Below are positions 32,201 to 44,316 of a stretch of DNA of 64,000 bases, in pieces. The notes under the pieces are model-generated. The model had not been told where the DNA came from and did not search any database. It was given only the letters and a program-made list of their open reading frames with translations. Made by a program: the position numbers and the translations under genes. The DNA is from Andrena cerasifolii (lineage: Eukaryota > Arthropoda > Insecta > Hymenoptera > Andrenidae), in assembly GCF_050908995.1 (NCBI RefSeq), contig NC_135118.1:19477501-19541500 (forward strand). Reading direction: 5' to 3'. The number at the start of each line of letters is the position of its first letter. Within the stretch, counting starts at the first letter, position 1.

Positions 32201-34539
32201 GTTCTCGAACCGTAAACCATTTAAACGGATTGTACATACGTTAGAAGATGATTCAAGGTCTTGCAGTACCGAAAATAACGAGGATATAATAGATAAGGAT
32301 GAAAAAACAATCTTGCCACGAACAACTATAAGTACAGGCATGTTTAACGCGAGCGAGAAAGATGAAGCCAGTGATAATGAAGGGGACATTCCAGTCTCTC
32401 AAGTACATGTCGAAAACGATCTAGAGCATCGATTAAGTCAGACACCACAAGCAAAAACTAACAGCTTTAATTTCATTTCTCCAGTGACTCAATTGACAGC
32501 ATTAAATATTCGCTTGGAATCAGAAGGCGAGCCAGCCAAAGCGGAACAGCAGGTGCTCATCGATGAAGCTGATCCCTTCTTGATAGAAGACACGCAAACT
32601 AAACAATCGTCTAACCAAACATGTGACTTCAAGGAACAAGCAGCATCGCAAAGGAAGTTATTTACTAGTCAAAAAGATATAACAGACGAGGAGCTTATGC
32701 AGTTATGCTCAGGCAATTTTATGCAAGACAAAAGCAACTTACATCTATCAGAGGAGCCAAGTGTAACCGAATCGCAATTATTAGGCATATGTTCGGGGAC
32801 ATTTAATACGCAAGTGAACAATACCCAAAAGTCGACGAATGATCTTTTAGATGAATCATCGCTTCACCATAGTGCATACGATAAGAATCAAGGATCAAGG
32901 AAAAATGTGAAACCTTGGAATACATTAAGCGTTGTGTCTTCCGATGACGAAGATCCAATAGAAAAAGAAATTAATAAACGATCGCGTAAAAAAGTGAAGA
33001 AACTGGACCTATCCGAAGACGAAGATGAGGAAGATAATGCTTCTGCAGCATCGAGCGATGAGGAGGACAATGAAAATGATGCAGAAAAATATATTGATTA
33101 TGACTCGGAGGAGAATGAAGTAGTTGTTCCAAAGAAAAGCATAAAGCAGTATGCGACTACATTTTTAGACGAAGAAGCAGAACTTAGCGAAAGTGACTGT
33201 GATGTATCTGCAGACGAGGATGAGAAGGATTTAGACAAACTAGAATACGAGGAAGGGGACGACGAGGATGTTGACGAAACACAAATGAAAAATCAGTTAG
33301 GAAAGCTTCATATGAAGCAAATGCTAGACGAAGATCAGAATGAAGTTAGAATGCTCAAAGAATTGCTGTTCGAAGATGGAGATCTGTACAGTGAGAGTGC
33401 AAGAGAGCGAAAATTCAAGTGGAGAAATATAGGTACAGAGTAGAATGTGTGAAAACAAGCAATTAAGAACTCTTTTGACCAACATAACATCTAAAATCTC
33501 TAATTTCTTCAGATAAACAGGATGATAACAATCAGCTTCAACCGTCAGAGGACAAAGATGGTTGGGTTGACGTATCAGACGACGAAGATGAAGCAAAGTG
33601 GCGTAAAGTAAGGCATGAAAGAGAAAAATTCCTGGCAGAGAAAATGGTAAAATAAATTTTACTGATAGCAGAAAAAATATTTATAGTGGTACATCTTTTT
33701 ATGTTCCATACACATGTTCTATTTTTAGATTAACGTAGATACTGAGATTGAAAACGACTTGAACAACAGTCAAATATTTAAGCTCGGCATGAAAGTTCTG
33801 AAGAGGAAACGAGTCAATGAAACTGAAAGACAAGACACTTTGTTGGAAGTACTTGACTCCACGGAGATGTCCAGAATGCCTCACACTGTAGCAGACATGT
33901 TGTATAGTTCAAATTTGAAAGGCAAATCGCGCGTGATACATGTAAGCCAGGCTTGGGAATTAAGTGAACGCGGCGGCCGATTTTCAGAGGCAACGCCTCC
34001 TTTTTCCCGCCACGCGTCTTGGCCCCCGCGGCGGCCTAGGTGCTTGGACGGGTCAGACCCGTACCATATGAACCGCGCGTGGCGCATTGGGGTGACATTG
34101 TATCAATAGGTTTCCACATCGTCCCAGAGAGCACGAATTTCGATGCGTTTTTGTTTTGTCAACGCGCCACGCGCGGGTCACGTGGTACGGGTCTGAGGTG
34201 CTTCAAGCATCTAGGCCGCCGCGTTCACTTAATTCCCAAGCCTGATGTAAGCTGTTATAAAAATAATGCTCATTGACGGACATACTGTTATTGGAATATT
34301 TGATACAGCAATGTGTTTTGACTTTTTAGAATGTCATGCAAAAACGTTCATTTCTCGCGAGGGGACAGGAATCGCTATCTCGTTTGGCTGCTTTAACAAG
34401 GCAAAAAGATGACAAGCCATCACTGACCTCAGTGAGTTCAAAAAACTTTGTTTTCGCACACATTGACCCATCTGCAAAAAATGGGAGTTCAGTCGGAGAG
34501 ACAAAAGCCGAATACTGTAAGGTAAAGAGAAAACATTAA
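29206..34539 (+). CDS. Claspin: Claspin (S-phase checkpoint mediator)
   Basis: Seven coding exons in phase give 1307 residues (human 1339): 29206-29709, 29786-29908, 29976-30184, 30902-33432, 33513-33646, 33729-33941, 34330-34539. Conserved points are AAKEEAMRQIHSETRRLVRE then LPYHRPKQ, followed by a PIP-box-like QRTLQEFL (about residue 245). Two Chk1-binding motifs, ELMQLCSGNF and SQLLGICSGTF, have phosphorylatable Ser near residues 882 and 910 (three occur in human). The C terminus is strongly acidic and ends with WVDVSDDEDEAKWRKVRHER. Claspin links ATR to Chk1 and supports fork speed. The ATG at 29206 follows an acceptor 25 bases upstream with no intervening stop, so a short upstream coding exon cannot be excluded. 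The last intron holds a MITE (33948-34244). Confidence 0.95.
33948..34244. mobile_element. hAT-type MITE with 8-bp target duplication, in last Claspin intron
   Basis: 297 bp with inverted ends CAGGCTTGGGAATTAAGTGA and TCACTTAATTCCCAAGCCTG, continuing inward as GGCGGCC / GGCCGCC. It is flanked by identical 8-mers ATGTAAGC at 33940-33947 and 34245-34252. An 8-bp duplication and CAGG-type ends fit the hAT superfamily. The 8-mer includes the splice donor of Claspin exon 6 (CAT then GTAAGC), so the donor now exists twice. GC content is far above that of the neighbouring introns. Confidence 0.9.
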
Positions 34540-34679
34540 TTTGTTTTAATTTAAAGTTTGTTTAGTATATAAAATTCTGCATTTGTAAATGTTGAATATA
34601 TAAGTCGAATAGTTAACAGAAGGTAATACAAGTTGAAGAATTTTTGTAATAATATATATTTTATAAGCATTTGTTTGAA

Positions 34680-34685
34680 AATAAA
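34680..34685 (+). terminator. candidate poly(A) signal of Claspin
   Basis: AATAAA about 140 bp after the Claspin stop, followed by TATT-rich sequence. Confidence 0.5.
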
Positions 34686-34699
34686 GTATTAAATACATA

Positions 34700-35457
34700 T
34701 TTATATTTATCGTCGCAATGTATGTATATGTAGTGAATTTGATTTCCTCAGACCAATCACACTTACAAAGTGAATAAACCTGTCCTTCCCACGCGCGATG
34801 CGCGAGAGAGATGTTGACAGTGTCATAGCATCGACGAAGTATATCTAGGCTAGACCGGGGACCGCTTTTCGAGTGTACCACGGGGTGCCGGGCGGATCAT
34901 CCTATGTACTTATACCTGCACGCATACGCCCCCGCCGCTGCGCTGGTGCGTGTCATGCGAAACCGTTATTCGCAAATTTATTCGAATAAAACTTCATTTT
35001 ATTCGAAATTTTTAGTCGAAGATTATTCGAATAAATAAATTTTTATTATATTGGGCGAATAATGCCCAACTCTGAATGTAAGTACCCCGGCGTATCACTT
35101 GCGTTAAGGTCTGGGCACACATAAGTTTGGTGTCAGTCCACGCAGAATTCAAGAACTCTTTCCATGACATTGTGTATTATTCTGTATAAATAATTAATGT
35201 GTGTAGCCGGGTACCCGACGGATAAAAAAGTAACAGATCTAATGTCGACTTCTACACGGCATTAACTTATACTCAATAGTTATAGAATATTTTCATTTGC
35301 AATTTACATTTTGATAATTCACATTAATAAGAACCATTTATTTACATTCTATTCTCCCTGTCATTTAAGAAGGAACCCGTTTCGCGCATGTAGAATGAGC
35401 TCATTGGCTCCGAAAAAGCGTTGGTGGGGGTATAGCCAATAGTGGCTTCTCCCGGCA
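34700..35457. other. intergenic between Claspin and Rab21
   Basis: No gene seen. At 34968-35032 the word TTATTCGAA and its complement TTCGAATAA recur several times within 65 bp, an A/T-rich repeated patch of unknown origin. Confidence 0.4.
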
Positions 35458-35829
35458 CTAATGAGCGTCAACCCTCTGTTTTCGAGAAATTCGATTTTGA
35501 AAAAAAAAGAAAAAATTTGTCAACTTTGAACATATATTGAGTTCAAACAGTAATAATTATTCGATTGCTTGTTCCGCCAAATTATTCTATGAACTCTCGC
35601 GAACACAACGATATAAGTTATTATTGAATTATAAGCATTTAAACATGTTTAAACAACGATCAAATGAAAACGGACACCCGAAATGCACCAATTTTTGCAG
35701 ATATCTTTCTATATATTTCAAAAACTAAGGATCTGGAGAAAATCTAACTACTACATGCAGCAGACATTTTTCCCCCGGAAACTATCAACAGAAGTGGTAA
35801 GATACGTTTTGTTTTCAATACAGAAGCCA
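35458..35829. repeat. dispersed repeat, copy B (copy A at 5790-6236)
   Basis: Matches copy A over about 360 bp in the same orientation, with small indels; both end in TTTTGTTTTCAATACAGAAG. Located between Claspin and Rab21. Confidence 0.7.
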
Positions 35830-35961
35830 ACAGCGGCGGACGTACCAACAGCCGCTCAGCGACAGCATTGCTTAAACGTGCGCGACTGCCACTGTAACAC
35901 ATACAGTAATAGTTTAACTTACTTAAGAAAAACTATTTCCCTATTTATTTATGCGTGTATT

Positions 35962-36159
35962 GTGATCTTCCAGGGAGTGATCGGTATAACCGTAGCCATT
36001 TGTGGCAAAACCGGAAATAACATAACCTAAACATTCACTAAATCGCCTGCTTTAGAAGCTGCTGGTTTATATATCTCTTTGTACTTCCGCTTTTGCCACA
36101 AATGGCGGTAACCAATCAGCGACGATGCAGGTTGTTCTGATCACTCCCTGGAGGATCAC
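35962..36159. repeat. foldback element upstream of Rab21
   Basis: The ends GTGATCTTCCAGGGAGTGATC (35962-35982) and GATCACTCCCTGGAGGATCAC (36139-36159) are inverse with one difference. Inner arms GCCATTTGTGGCAAAACCGG and CCGCTTTTGCCACAAATGGC also pair. About 200 bp in total, ending about 300 bp before the Rab21 ATG, so it may lie in the promoter. Confidence 0.7.
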
Positions 36160-36453
36160 TGTGACAAACACACATGATTTGCCATCTATCGGCAATACAT
36201 TTAAAGCAGGTACAGATGTTTGTGCCTTTTGTTTGACGGCAGTCAGTGAAATGAAAACAGCTGATCGCTTCGTTTTGACGTTGCTCAGCGAAGATAAACC
36301 TTTTTACTACGCATCGCCGCAGGTCTGTAACACCTCCGAATCGTTATGACCGATACTTGCCGATATACTCTATGAATTATACTATCAACGATTATTCTAC
36401 GTAATTAGAAACGTGATATCGTTCTCTAAGCATATATTAGTTACTTGCAAATT

Positions 36454-37458
36454 ATGGCCAGTTCAGTTACTAGCACTGGTAATGGTTATAATTTCAAAGT
36501 GGTTTTGCTCGGTGAAGGATGCGTCGGCAAAACTTCCGTTGCATTGCGGTACGCCGAAGATAAATTCAATGACAAGCATATCAGTACCTTACAGGTAAGA
36601 AATACCGTTCTACTCATCTCCTTTTCTCTGTTCCGTACTTTTACACGGATTTCAGTAATATTATAACAGCTTTTATTTACAAGAGCTTTACAGGATTGTT
36701 TGAGATATTCTCGTGTAAAATAAATTACGGAGTTTCGCCGAATATCTGTTGGCAGATCGTGTAAAACCTTTGCTCATTTTCAGGCTTCATTTTTAAATAA
36801 GAAGCTGACTATAAACGGGAAAAAAGTGAACTTAGCAATATGGGATACGGCTGGCCAAGAAAAATTCCACGCCCTAGGACCAATTTATTATAGGATGTCG
36901 AATGGTGCCATTTTAGTTTACGATATTACTGATGTGGACACATTCCAGAAGGTATACATTGAAAGAGAAATCCTTCCGCCACTCCTTTGCACTGACTTTA
37001 CGCCGATATACATTTTGTAGGTAAAAAATTGGGTCAAGGAGCTGAAGAAAATGTTAGGCAGTGAAATCTGTTTAGCAATAGCTGGCAATAAAGTAGATTT
37101 AGAAAAAGATAGGAGTGTCTCTATAGAAGAAGCCGAAGAGTAAGCTTTTACGTTCGATTCAGCTCTACCATTTCTAACAGCTGTTTGCACGTTAATCGTA
37201 CAAATTTTTCTCACCAGATATGCCAAACAAGTTGGAGCCATGCACTTTCACACCTCCGCCAAGTTGAACCAACATATCGAGGAAATGTTTTTGGATTTAA
37301 CACGACGCATGATGCAGCACGCAGACGAGGTTGAACAGAAATCCACATTGACGAGGACAAGTAGTACACGTCGAAATGTTGTGGTAGTCGAAGACGAGGC
37401 TGATGAAACGGAACCAGTTAAGAGTTCCTGTTGCGGCGGTTCTTCGCAAACATCTTAA
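36454..37458 (+). CDS. Rab21: small GTPase Rab21
   Basis: Four exons in phase (36454-36594, 36784-36951, 37021-37139, 37218-37458) give 222 residues. Visible motifs are the P-loop GEGCVGKTS (residues 20-28), switch II WDTAGQEKF with Gln72, the base-contacting NKVD (126-129), and TSAK. DKHISTLQASF in switch I and the overall sequence identify Rab21, an early-endosomal GTPase controlling integrin trafficking and autophagosome-lysosome fusion. The C terminus has a Cys pair (214-215) for double geranylgeranylation but then runs seven more residues (GGSSQTS), longer than the usual CC, CCX or CCXX endings. ATG 36454 is the first in frame. Confidence 0.96.
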
Positions 37459-38420
37459 TTTTGAACATTCATTTCGAGATGAATTTTAATGTCGAACAAG
37501 TCGTATATATAAATGTATATACTTGCAGGCAGCTGTAATATTTCCTTTTTCTTTTTATCGATACTCTTTTCTGCTATAGGACCATGAAACTATCGTGTAA
37601 TGATTACGAGGTAACGTCGAAGAAATTGTTATAAACTGCATTTGTGCAATGCAGAAAGTGCACTACGGCACTTCGGTACAGAACCAAATATATTTTTTTT
37701 TGTTTAGACTTTATAGCGTACGTGAACAGTCAACGTTGTTATTTTATATTTATAAAAAGTTTACTTATTGTGACTGTTTTCATTTATATGTTACTTTGTT
37801 GCATTAAATAAATCAATAATAAATCGACAGGTAGACGTTGAAAGGATCTCGCGATATTAAGAGGATTCGGTGTTCTAACGCGAATGAAATTTTTTTTTGA
37901 ATACTTTGTAACTGCGATCAAATATCTTCTGTGAAAGTTATTGAATTTATAGACTTTTATACATACGTAAGTAAGGAATTATTTGAAACATCTCTCATAA
38001 TATTTCAGAAAGAATAGCTCCGATTAGTGTAATTTCGTATGCAAGCACCGGTTATAATGTATGTACATATTGATATTGGTAATTTTATTGTACAAAGTTT
38101 ATAGAAGCAGCGACTGATGAGCTACGTGTATCGTGAAATTTGTAATATCTCATTCCTTTAAAACGAACGGTAACATAGATTTAAAACGCGAAGCCTAAAT
38201 AATTTAAGCTAAGCGCAAGTATAAGAAATACTGATTATATTTTGAGAGTTGATCTTTTATGTATTTCAATATTTCATTACATTGACAGATGTTCGGTTGA
38301 CTCATAAACCAAATATCTTGTTATTCATATATATCATATGGCCGGAAGATTAATTATAATCACCAGGTGTACGTATTTCTGTCATATAAATCTATGTATA
38401 TTTAAATACCATTGTGTTTT

Positions 38421-38426
38421 AATAAA
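38421..38426 (+). terminator. candidate distal poly(A) signal of Rab21
   Basis: AATAAA about 960 bp after the Rab21 stop; an earlier pair of AATAAA words lies at 37807 and 37818. Which is used cannot be told from the sequence. Confidence 0.35.
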
Positions 38427-38429
38427 AAG

Positions 38430-40286
38430 TTAATTAACGTATATAATATAATGTTACTTTTTGGGAATGCTTTCGTTTTATAGCTGACAATTTAGATTAG
38501 TTTATAATTAGTTACAAATCAAAGGACTATTGGTGAAATACCTTAAATTACATGCACAGTATTCGTGAGACTAAAGTACGATATTCTACTCTATCACAGG
38601 TACATACATGGATCATAAGTATCCACAGATTCCTCTATTGTAGCAACATAAATACTTTCTCGTGATGATTTGTTAATTTGCGACACAGCTCCAATCATAG
38701 CCGGATAAAGTAAATTTGCGAATTGGTCGCCCTCAGAGACTTACGACCAAGAAGCTCGTAAATTGGACAGAATAAGAAGTTATGAATTGCGTGTTAACAC
38801 ATTTCACGACACATTGATTATCCTAGTCTTGTATAAATAATCATGCTTTATTACAGTAATTTCATTCTATCAATAACAACAAGGAATGTAATTCAGTTGT
38901 ATCAGTTCTATATAGGTCTGGGTTAGTCTTTTTCGATAACAAAGGTTGCATTAGGCGGTCAGCCTCTATTTTATCCCAGAAACCCATAATGGCAGGACTA
39001 TTTAAAAAAATGTACAAAGATACTTGATCCTGGAAAGATTAGCGTAGGTCTTTTATCCTTACAGTGACAACGGACACATTATGCTAGACATTACATTACA
39101 CAATACCCTGACAATGATTTTAATCTAACTGTTAAGTTACGATAATAATGAATAACAATTTTTTTTATAATTTTCACTACTATTTTCAACTAGAAAATAA
39201 TCATGCGAATTATTCTCTCTTCTTTCTCTCTTTCTGACGAATCTGTTATGCCACAGGCTACGATTACGTTGAATGTTACAGACCAAACGTCACATAAACA
39301 TGCTAATCACATCGATAATTTATTCCATTGTATTTGGCAAGTTGAAATTGAATTTTCTGGTGTAATTGAGAGTTTTCATAATTTATATAGCTGAGAGGAC
39401 AGTTCCATTTAATCAGACTAAAATTTTATACATCGCTACTCCGTTTTCGTACTTATGTACAGGACTTCAATACAGAGGATGCCATATACCATGTTTTGCT
39501 TTGGCTGCACTAATCAACTATAACAAGATATAATCAATAGCTAAATAATTATGACTTTCATGAGTGTTGTCATGTTCGTTCTCCTTAAATTAATAGAAGT
39601 ATGCAAGCAAGGCATCATGTACACCATCGTATTTCTGCTTCTCTATTTTTGCCATACTATTTCTAAATAATACTAAATTTTACAATAATTGCATGACATT
39701 TTCATGTATCTTTGGTATACCATTAATTTCCATATAGATTTACTCGTTTAATTTTCCAACTAGCATCCGGAGTCCTTCATATTATTTAAATACCTAGTAT
39801 TCTCAATCCCGAAATTATTGTACCAAGTACCAATTCACTAAAAAATCTTGTGCAGGCTGTATAATTAAACATTATTTATGACATTAATAGGTATGCAAAT
39901 ATTTCTCTATTCGTATATTCAAATATAAAAATATTTTAATCAACGAAGTACGGATGTTATAATTAAATGTGAATTATTATACACGAATTGTTACGTTCAC
40001 TTCAAGTTCCAACAAGTTTGATATGACTTCGAAGATCTAAAATTGATAAATGAGATTTCTTCTTTTTTTTTTATTACTTTTACAGGCTAAGACGGAAGTC
40101 TATGAAACTTGTCGAACACTTCGTTAAAAATCCTATAAAATTTCTCTTCGAAGTTACTTTGCATTAGTTTATACAATATCAAACTTGGCAGCCAAATTTG
40201 TAGGATTTCTTCTCTACAACATACACATAAAGTACTAATTTCGTTTCAAATTAGGCCTTCGGCACTTGTCCCTATAGCTTATCCCT
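38430..40286. other. intergenic / RhoGAP 3' UTR, nothing else recognised
   Basis: Between the convergent 3' ends of Rab21 and the RhoGAP gene. AT-rich, with a minus-strand AATAAA (TTTATT) at about 40070-40075 that could end the RhoGAP message about 210 bp after its stop. No repeat or RNA gene recognised. Confidence 0.4.
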
Positions 40287-43200
40287 TTAAATAATAAATA
40301 TTTCATCCTGATGAGTGAATAAAAAATCTATGAATTGATTAATAGGGCCTATCGCAGAGAGCGACATGCCGCGCGATGGTGGTGCTCTGACGAGATTTGG
40401 ACCAAACACCACAGCCAGATTACTCGATGTCATTTTGTTTAAATCACATCTGTCCATTACCTGTAACGGCGTGTTTTACCAATGAATCACAAGCGATTTA
40501 GATTCAAATAATTCGATATAACTACTAGACTAAATGTCCTTACCCTTGATAAAAACTGTACGATGTATTTTAAGACCTGGTAATTGTCTTCTGGGAGCTT
40601 TTCAAGCACTAATATCTTGACTCTTCTTGGACGTTCATCTTTTGATAAAGCTGAAGCATGAGCACTTGAATACTTCTGCGCGACGTTGGTAAAGAATAGA
40701 CAGAAATCGAATAGCAATATTTACCTTGAAACTGCGTTATTTCATCGTACAATTCATATGTCATGAGAGGTTCGTCCAATTCACGGAGAAATGTTTTAAG
40801 GAGAACTGCGGCTATGTGTGGATCCCCTTGGAAATCGACAGGTAACCCTTGATTACATCGATGCTGAAGTTCTTTGACTACTGCCACGTTAGCTGATCGC
40901 CTAAATATTCCTTCCGTTTCCAGTGCTGTAAATTCACAATAATCCTATTATTACGCTATTACACGATGGTGCATAATGGGATGGTTCAACGCACCATCGG
41001 GTGTGTCAAGGAATTCAATACACTGCCGCACTATCGGTGGTATAGGATCACCGTTGCTATTTTCTTTAATAAATGGGAGACTCGCTCCGAATTGAGTGGT
41101 ACCAACTGGCGTTGTTACCGTGCTCTGAGGTGGGCTTGTTGGCAGATTCTTTTTATTCTTTAACATTAGCTGTTCATTATGTCTGAAAAGTAATATAATC
41201 AGTGAAAACTCGGTGATACGACATATTTATGGGGAAACTTTCACAGTTACGAAGGAAATGCTCACTCTATTACTTGAGGAGGTATAATAAGTTGTTCGAG
41301 ATTAATATATTGTGCTAATTCCTCCAAATAATTCACGTACATCATTTTACGCCCGAACTTCGCACTGAAATGATAAAACAAAAGTGATATTAGTACATTA
41401 AAATTAGAGATATGTACAAGCTAACAAGGGGAGGACACCATGTGGTAGACACCGATTTTGATGAGCCTTGGCACGATGGATCTATGTCGAAAATAAGTAA
41501 ATAGGTGTCCGAGCGTTTCTGCCAATGGGCCTTAATAATAGAGATATTTACATAGAAATTATTAAAAATTTCATAGTGGCCGTGGGGGTTTAATGGGTAA
41601 AAATCCTATATTACCCTGGCGCTCCCGGGGGATTCCTCCCTGAAGGAGTCGGGGTGCCTTTTGAAGATTTCCCCATGTTAAAAAAAAATTTATAAAAAAA
41701 ATTTATAAAGTTACTTTTTAACGTGGAGTCATCTTCAAAAGGCACCCCGACGCCTCCAGAAGGGAATCTTCCGCGAGCGCCAGGGTAGTGTGGGATTTTT
41801 ACCCACTAAAACCCCACGGCCACTATGAAATTTTTAATAATAAACGTGTAAATATCTCTATTTACTTATTTTCGACATAGATCCATCGTGCCAAGGCTCA
41901 TAAAAATCGATGTCTACCACATGGTGACCTCCCCTTGTAAGAGCGAGAAGGAAGAAAAGTTACCTGATGGCTGGCTTGAATATTTGCCATACGATTCTAA
42001 TAAAATTGGTTGGGTGTACTAAATATAAAGCTTTTAAATTCTTCTTGTATTTTCTATCGAAAGCTTTATACGCTTGCCACAGCCACGATAACGGTGGCTT
42101 ATTCTTCGAAGTAAGACCATAGTGGAAGTAAACCAAGCTATAATCCTGCTCCACAAATGTGTCTAAAGTATGCGTGAGATACCTGTCGAGTAAATACATC
42201 GTTAGAAAATCCGTGGCGCGTACGATTAAATCGTAAAGATCGTGCGAACGAACCTGAGAAGTTTAGCATGATTAAACGTTTCCTTCCCAACAGGAGGTAA
42301 TTTACATGCGGATACTACTATTACTTTACGACCAGCGCTATCGTCACCAACCACCTCTACAATACCGTATCTCGCAATATCGAGATAATCCTCCTCGTCG
42401 GCCAGTTCACCGTCTAACGCAGCGAGGTCCTCCGCTGCTCATCACAAAAGATTATTTTCACTCTAACTTTCAACATTAAACTGGCTTTCTGTTCTCCCTT
42501 TCGCCTCCTCTCAAGAAACAAATACCCAGCATGATTTAACGCTAACAAATGAAAACAACGTGTCATCTATCCCTGACTCGAGCGCGTCGTTATACCATGC
42601 AATAATAAACTGTACAATGATCTACATAATTCACCTGCTATGCCCCAAATGCCATGACATTTAGTGGCTACTAACAGAAGATAAAAGGTCACACACCGGA
42701 TTCGATAACTGGAGCATCTACCAAAGCTTCTTCAAAGTTCTCTTCGATCGTCCCATCGCTTACTGGGCTCTCCAGATAATCTATCCCAGTCCCGGCACCA
42801 CTGCTAATCAAATCCAATTTTTCTTCTAAAAGCTGTACAGCTACAAAACGATTATCTTAATTATATTCTACAGTAATTACGCAAAACTACGTTTAAGCTA
42901 GTTCTGCAGATATTCCTCGATGGATATTTTAAACTGCGATAGAAGCGACGGCAGTACGAACGATACACAGGGCTTAGCGGAGTTTCTGATACGAGCGGAA
43001 AGAAATGATGCTTTGCAAGAAAGTAAGTCGAGAATGTAAACTTTAACTTCCGTAATCCAATTTTTCGGAACTAAGTCTTCTCAAGGTATTGTTAACTTTC
43101 CGGTTGTATCAGAAACTGCACGGGATACTTCCTATTAATCCATAGTTCTTTCAGCCGGCGTTGGTAACGTGGGGAAATGTAACAAGAGTAGTAACGTGGG

Positions 43201-44316
43201 GTCCCACATACCTTGCGATTAATTTAGTGTATTATAGAAATCCATATCTTTAATTAAATTTGCAATACCCAAAAATACTTAACTAATTAAGCATCTTTAA
43301 TTTTCAACAAAAATATAATTTCTAAATAGCTTATATAACGAACAAACTAAACGCGTTGTTAAAAAGTTATACTCAATTTAAAATCTGGGATCTGTGAGAT
43401 TCCACCTGACCAGCGCCGGGTAAAATACCAATATTATTATGTAAAACTGTCTTCAGTTTCGCGCGACGAGCAGTTGAAATGCGATCGCCACTTGAGATGT
43501 CTTACCATTATTCGAAGTGGTTTGCAACTCGGTATCGTCGAACTCCAAATTGGGCTCGTAATCGTGGTAGTCGGACAAACTTGGGTATGGGTCTTCGACG
43601 TCATTAGCTGTTGCTATTATACAAACAAAAATATGCGCGTTAAATGCGTATACCAAATATGCTTGAATGAATCGCGAGCCACCGCCTCGGTAGCCGCGAT
43701 TCATTATTCAATCAATGGTTCATAAACAGACACTTGGAGACTCTCAAGTAACAACTCGAAAAGACCACCTTTGCGTAAGAGGTATCGCGGCAAATTGATA
43801 AGTAGTATACATCTCGCGGTTTCTCGTTATATATCATTTTCCCCGATCGCGTTACGCGGCATCGGATGTCCGATAAACATTTCGTAGCTGTTCATCAGTG
43901 TTTACAAACTACCGTGAGAATGGTTCGGGCACTACGGCCGGAATAATTTTACCAATGCCAATAGCGATGGAACGTAACCGAGGTACGGGATTGTGTCAAG
44001 ATACCGTCGAACTTTCCGTTTCCCGACACGCGTCATCCGTGTCAATACGCGAATTTAATTCGCAGCTTATCGACGCGCTTTTCGCCACACATCGGCCCGA
44101 GACTCATCGTGGGACGTTCGTTCCAGGGAACGAACGAGGGAAAAGAAGAGGAGAATGCCGATGCCGGGCGAACTGTTCCGATCCAGGCCTCTGCGGCGAT
44201 ACGTGGTTGACGTGACGTTTATTTGACACCTAAGGGTAGCGTCAACAATCGCGACGGGCAAGCTCACCTGTCAAAGTTCGCGACGGGCTAAGCGTCGGTT
44301 GATAGTCCGCTTCCAT
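40287..44316 (-). CDS. RhoGAP68F: Rho GTPase-activating protein 1-like (CRAL-TRIO/BCH + RhoGAP)
   Basis: Ten exons in phase give 482 residues, matching Drosophila RhoGAP68F and human ARHGAP1: 44268-44316, 43506-43607, 42697-42825, 42254-42434, 41964-42182, 41266-41364, 40995-41182, 40725-40925, 40544-40650, 40287-40460. After an acidic N terminus comes a Sec14-like BCH domain (about residues 80-260; FDRKYKKNLKALYLVHPT). A linker with the Pro-containing LPTSPPQS is followed by the RhoGAP domain (about 290-480), with arginine finger Arg331 in GIFRRSA, KTFLRELDEPL, and NLAVVFGPNL. It stimulates GTP hydrolysis by Rho/Cdc42. Exon 3 uses a TAG acceptor 9 bases inside the first CAG, and exon 9 uses TTCAG; other choices break the frame. 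One intron is almost filled by a MITE. Confidence 0.95.
41424..41938. mobile_element. palindromic MITE in RhoGAP intron
   Basis: The ends ACAAGGGGAGGACACCATGT and ACATGGTGACCTCCCCTTGT are inverse apart from one base. The arms run inward for about 250 bp (GTGGTAGACA / TGTCTACCAC; AAAAGGCACCCCGAC inverted) to an A/T centre at about 41680-41705. About 510 bp, no coding capacity. It occupies most of the 599-bp intron 41365-41963. The exact target duplication is unclear (TA is possible with a one-base slip), so the superfamily is not assigned. Confidence 0.8.
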
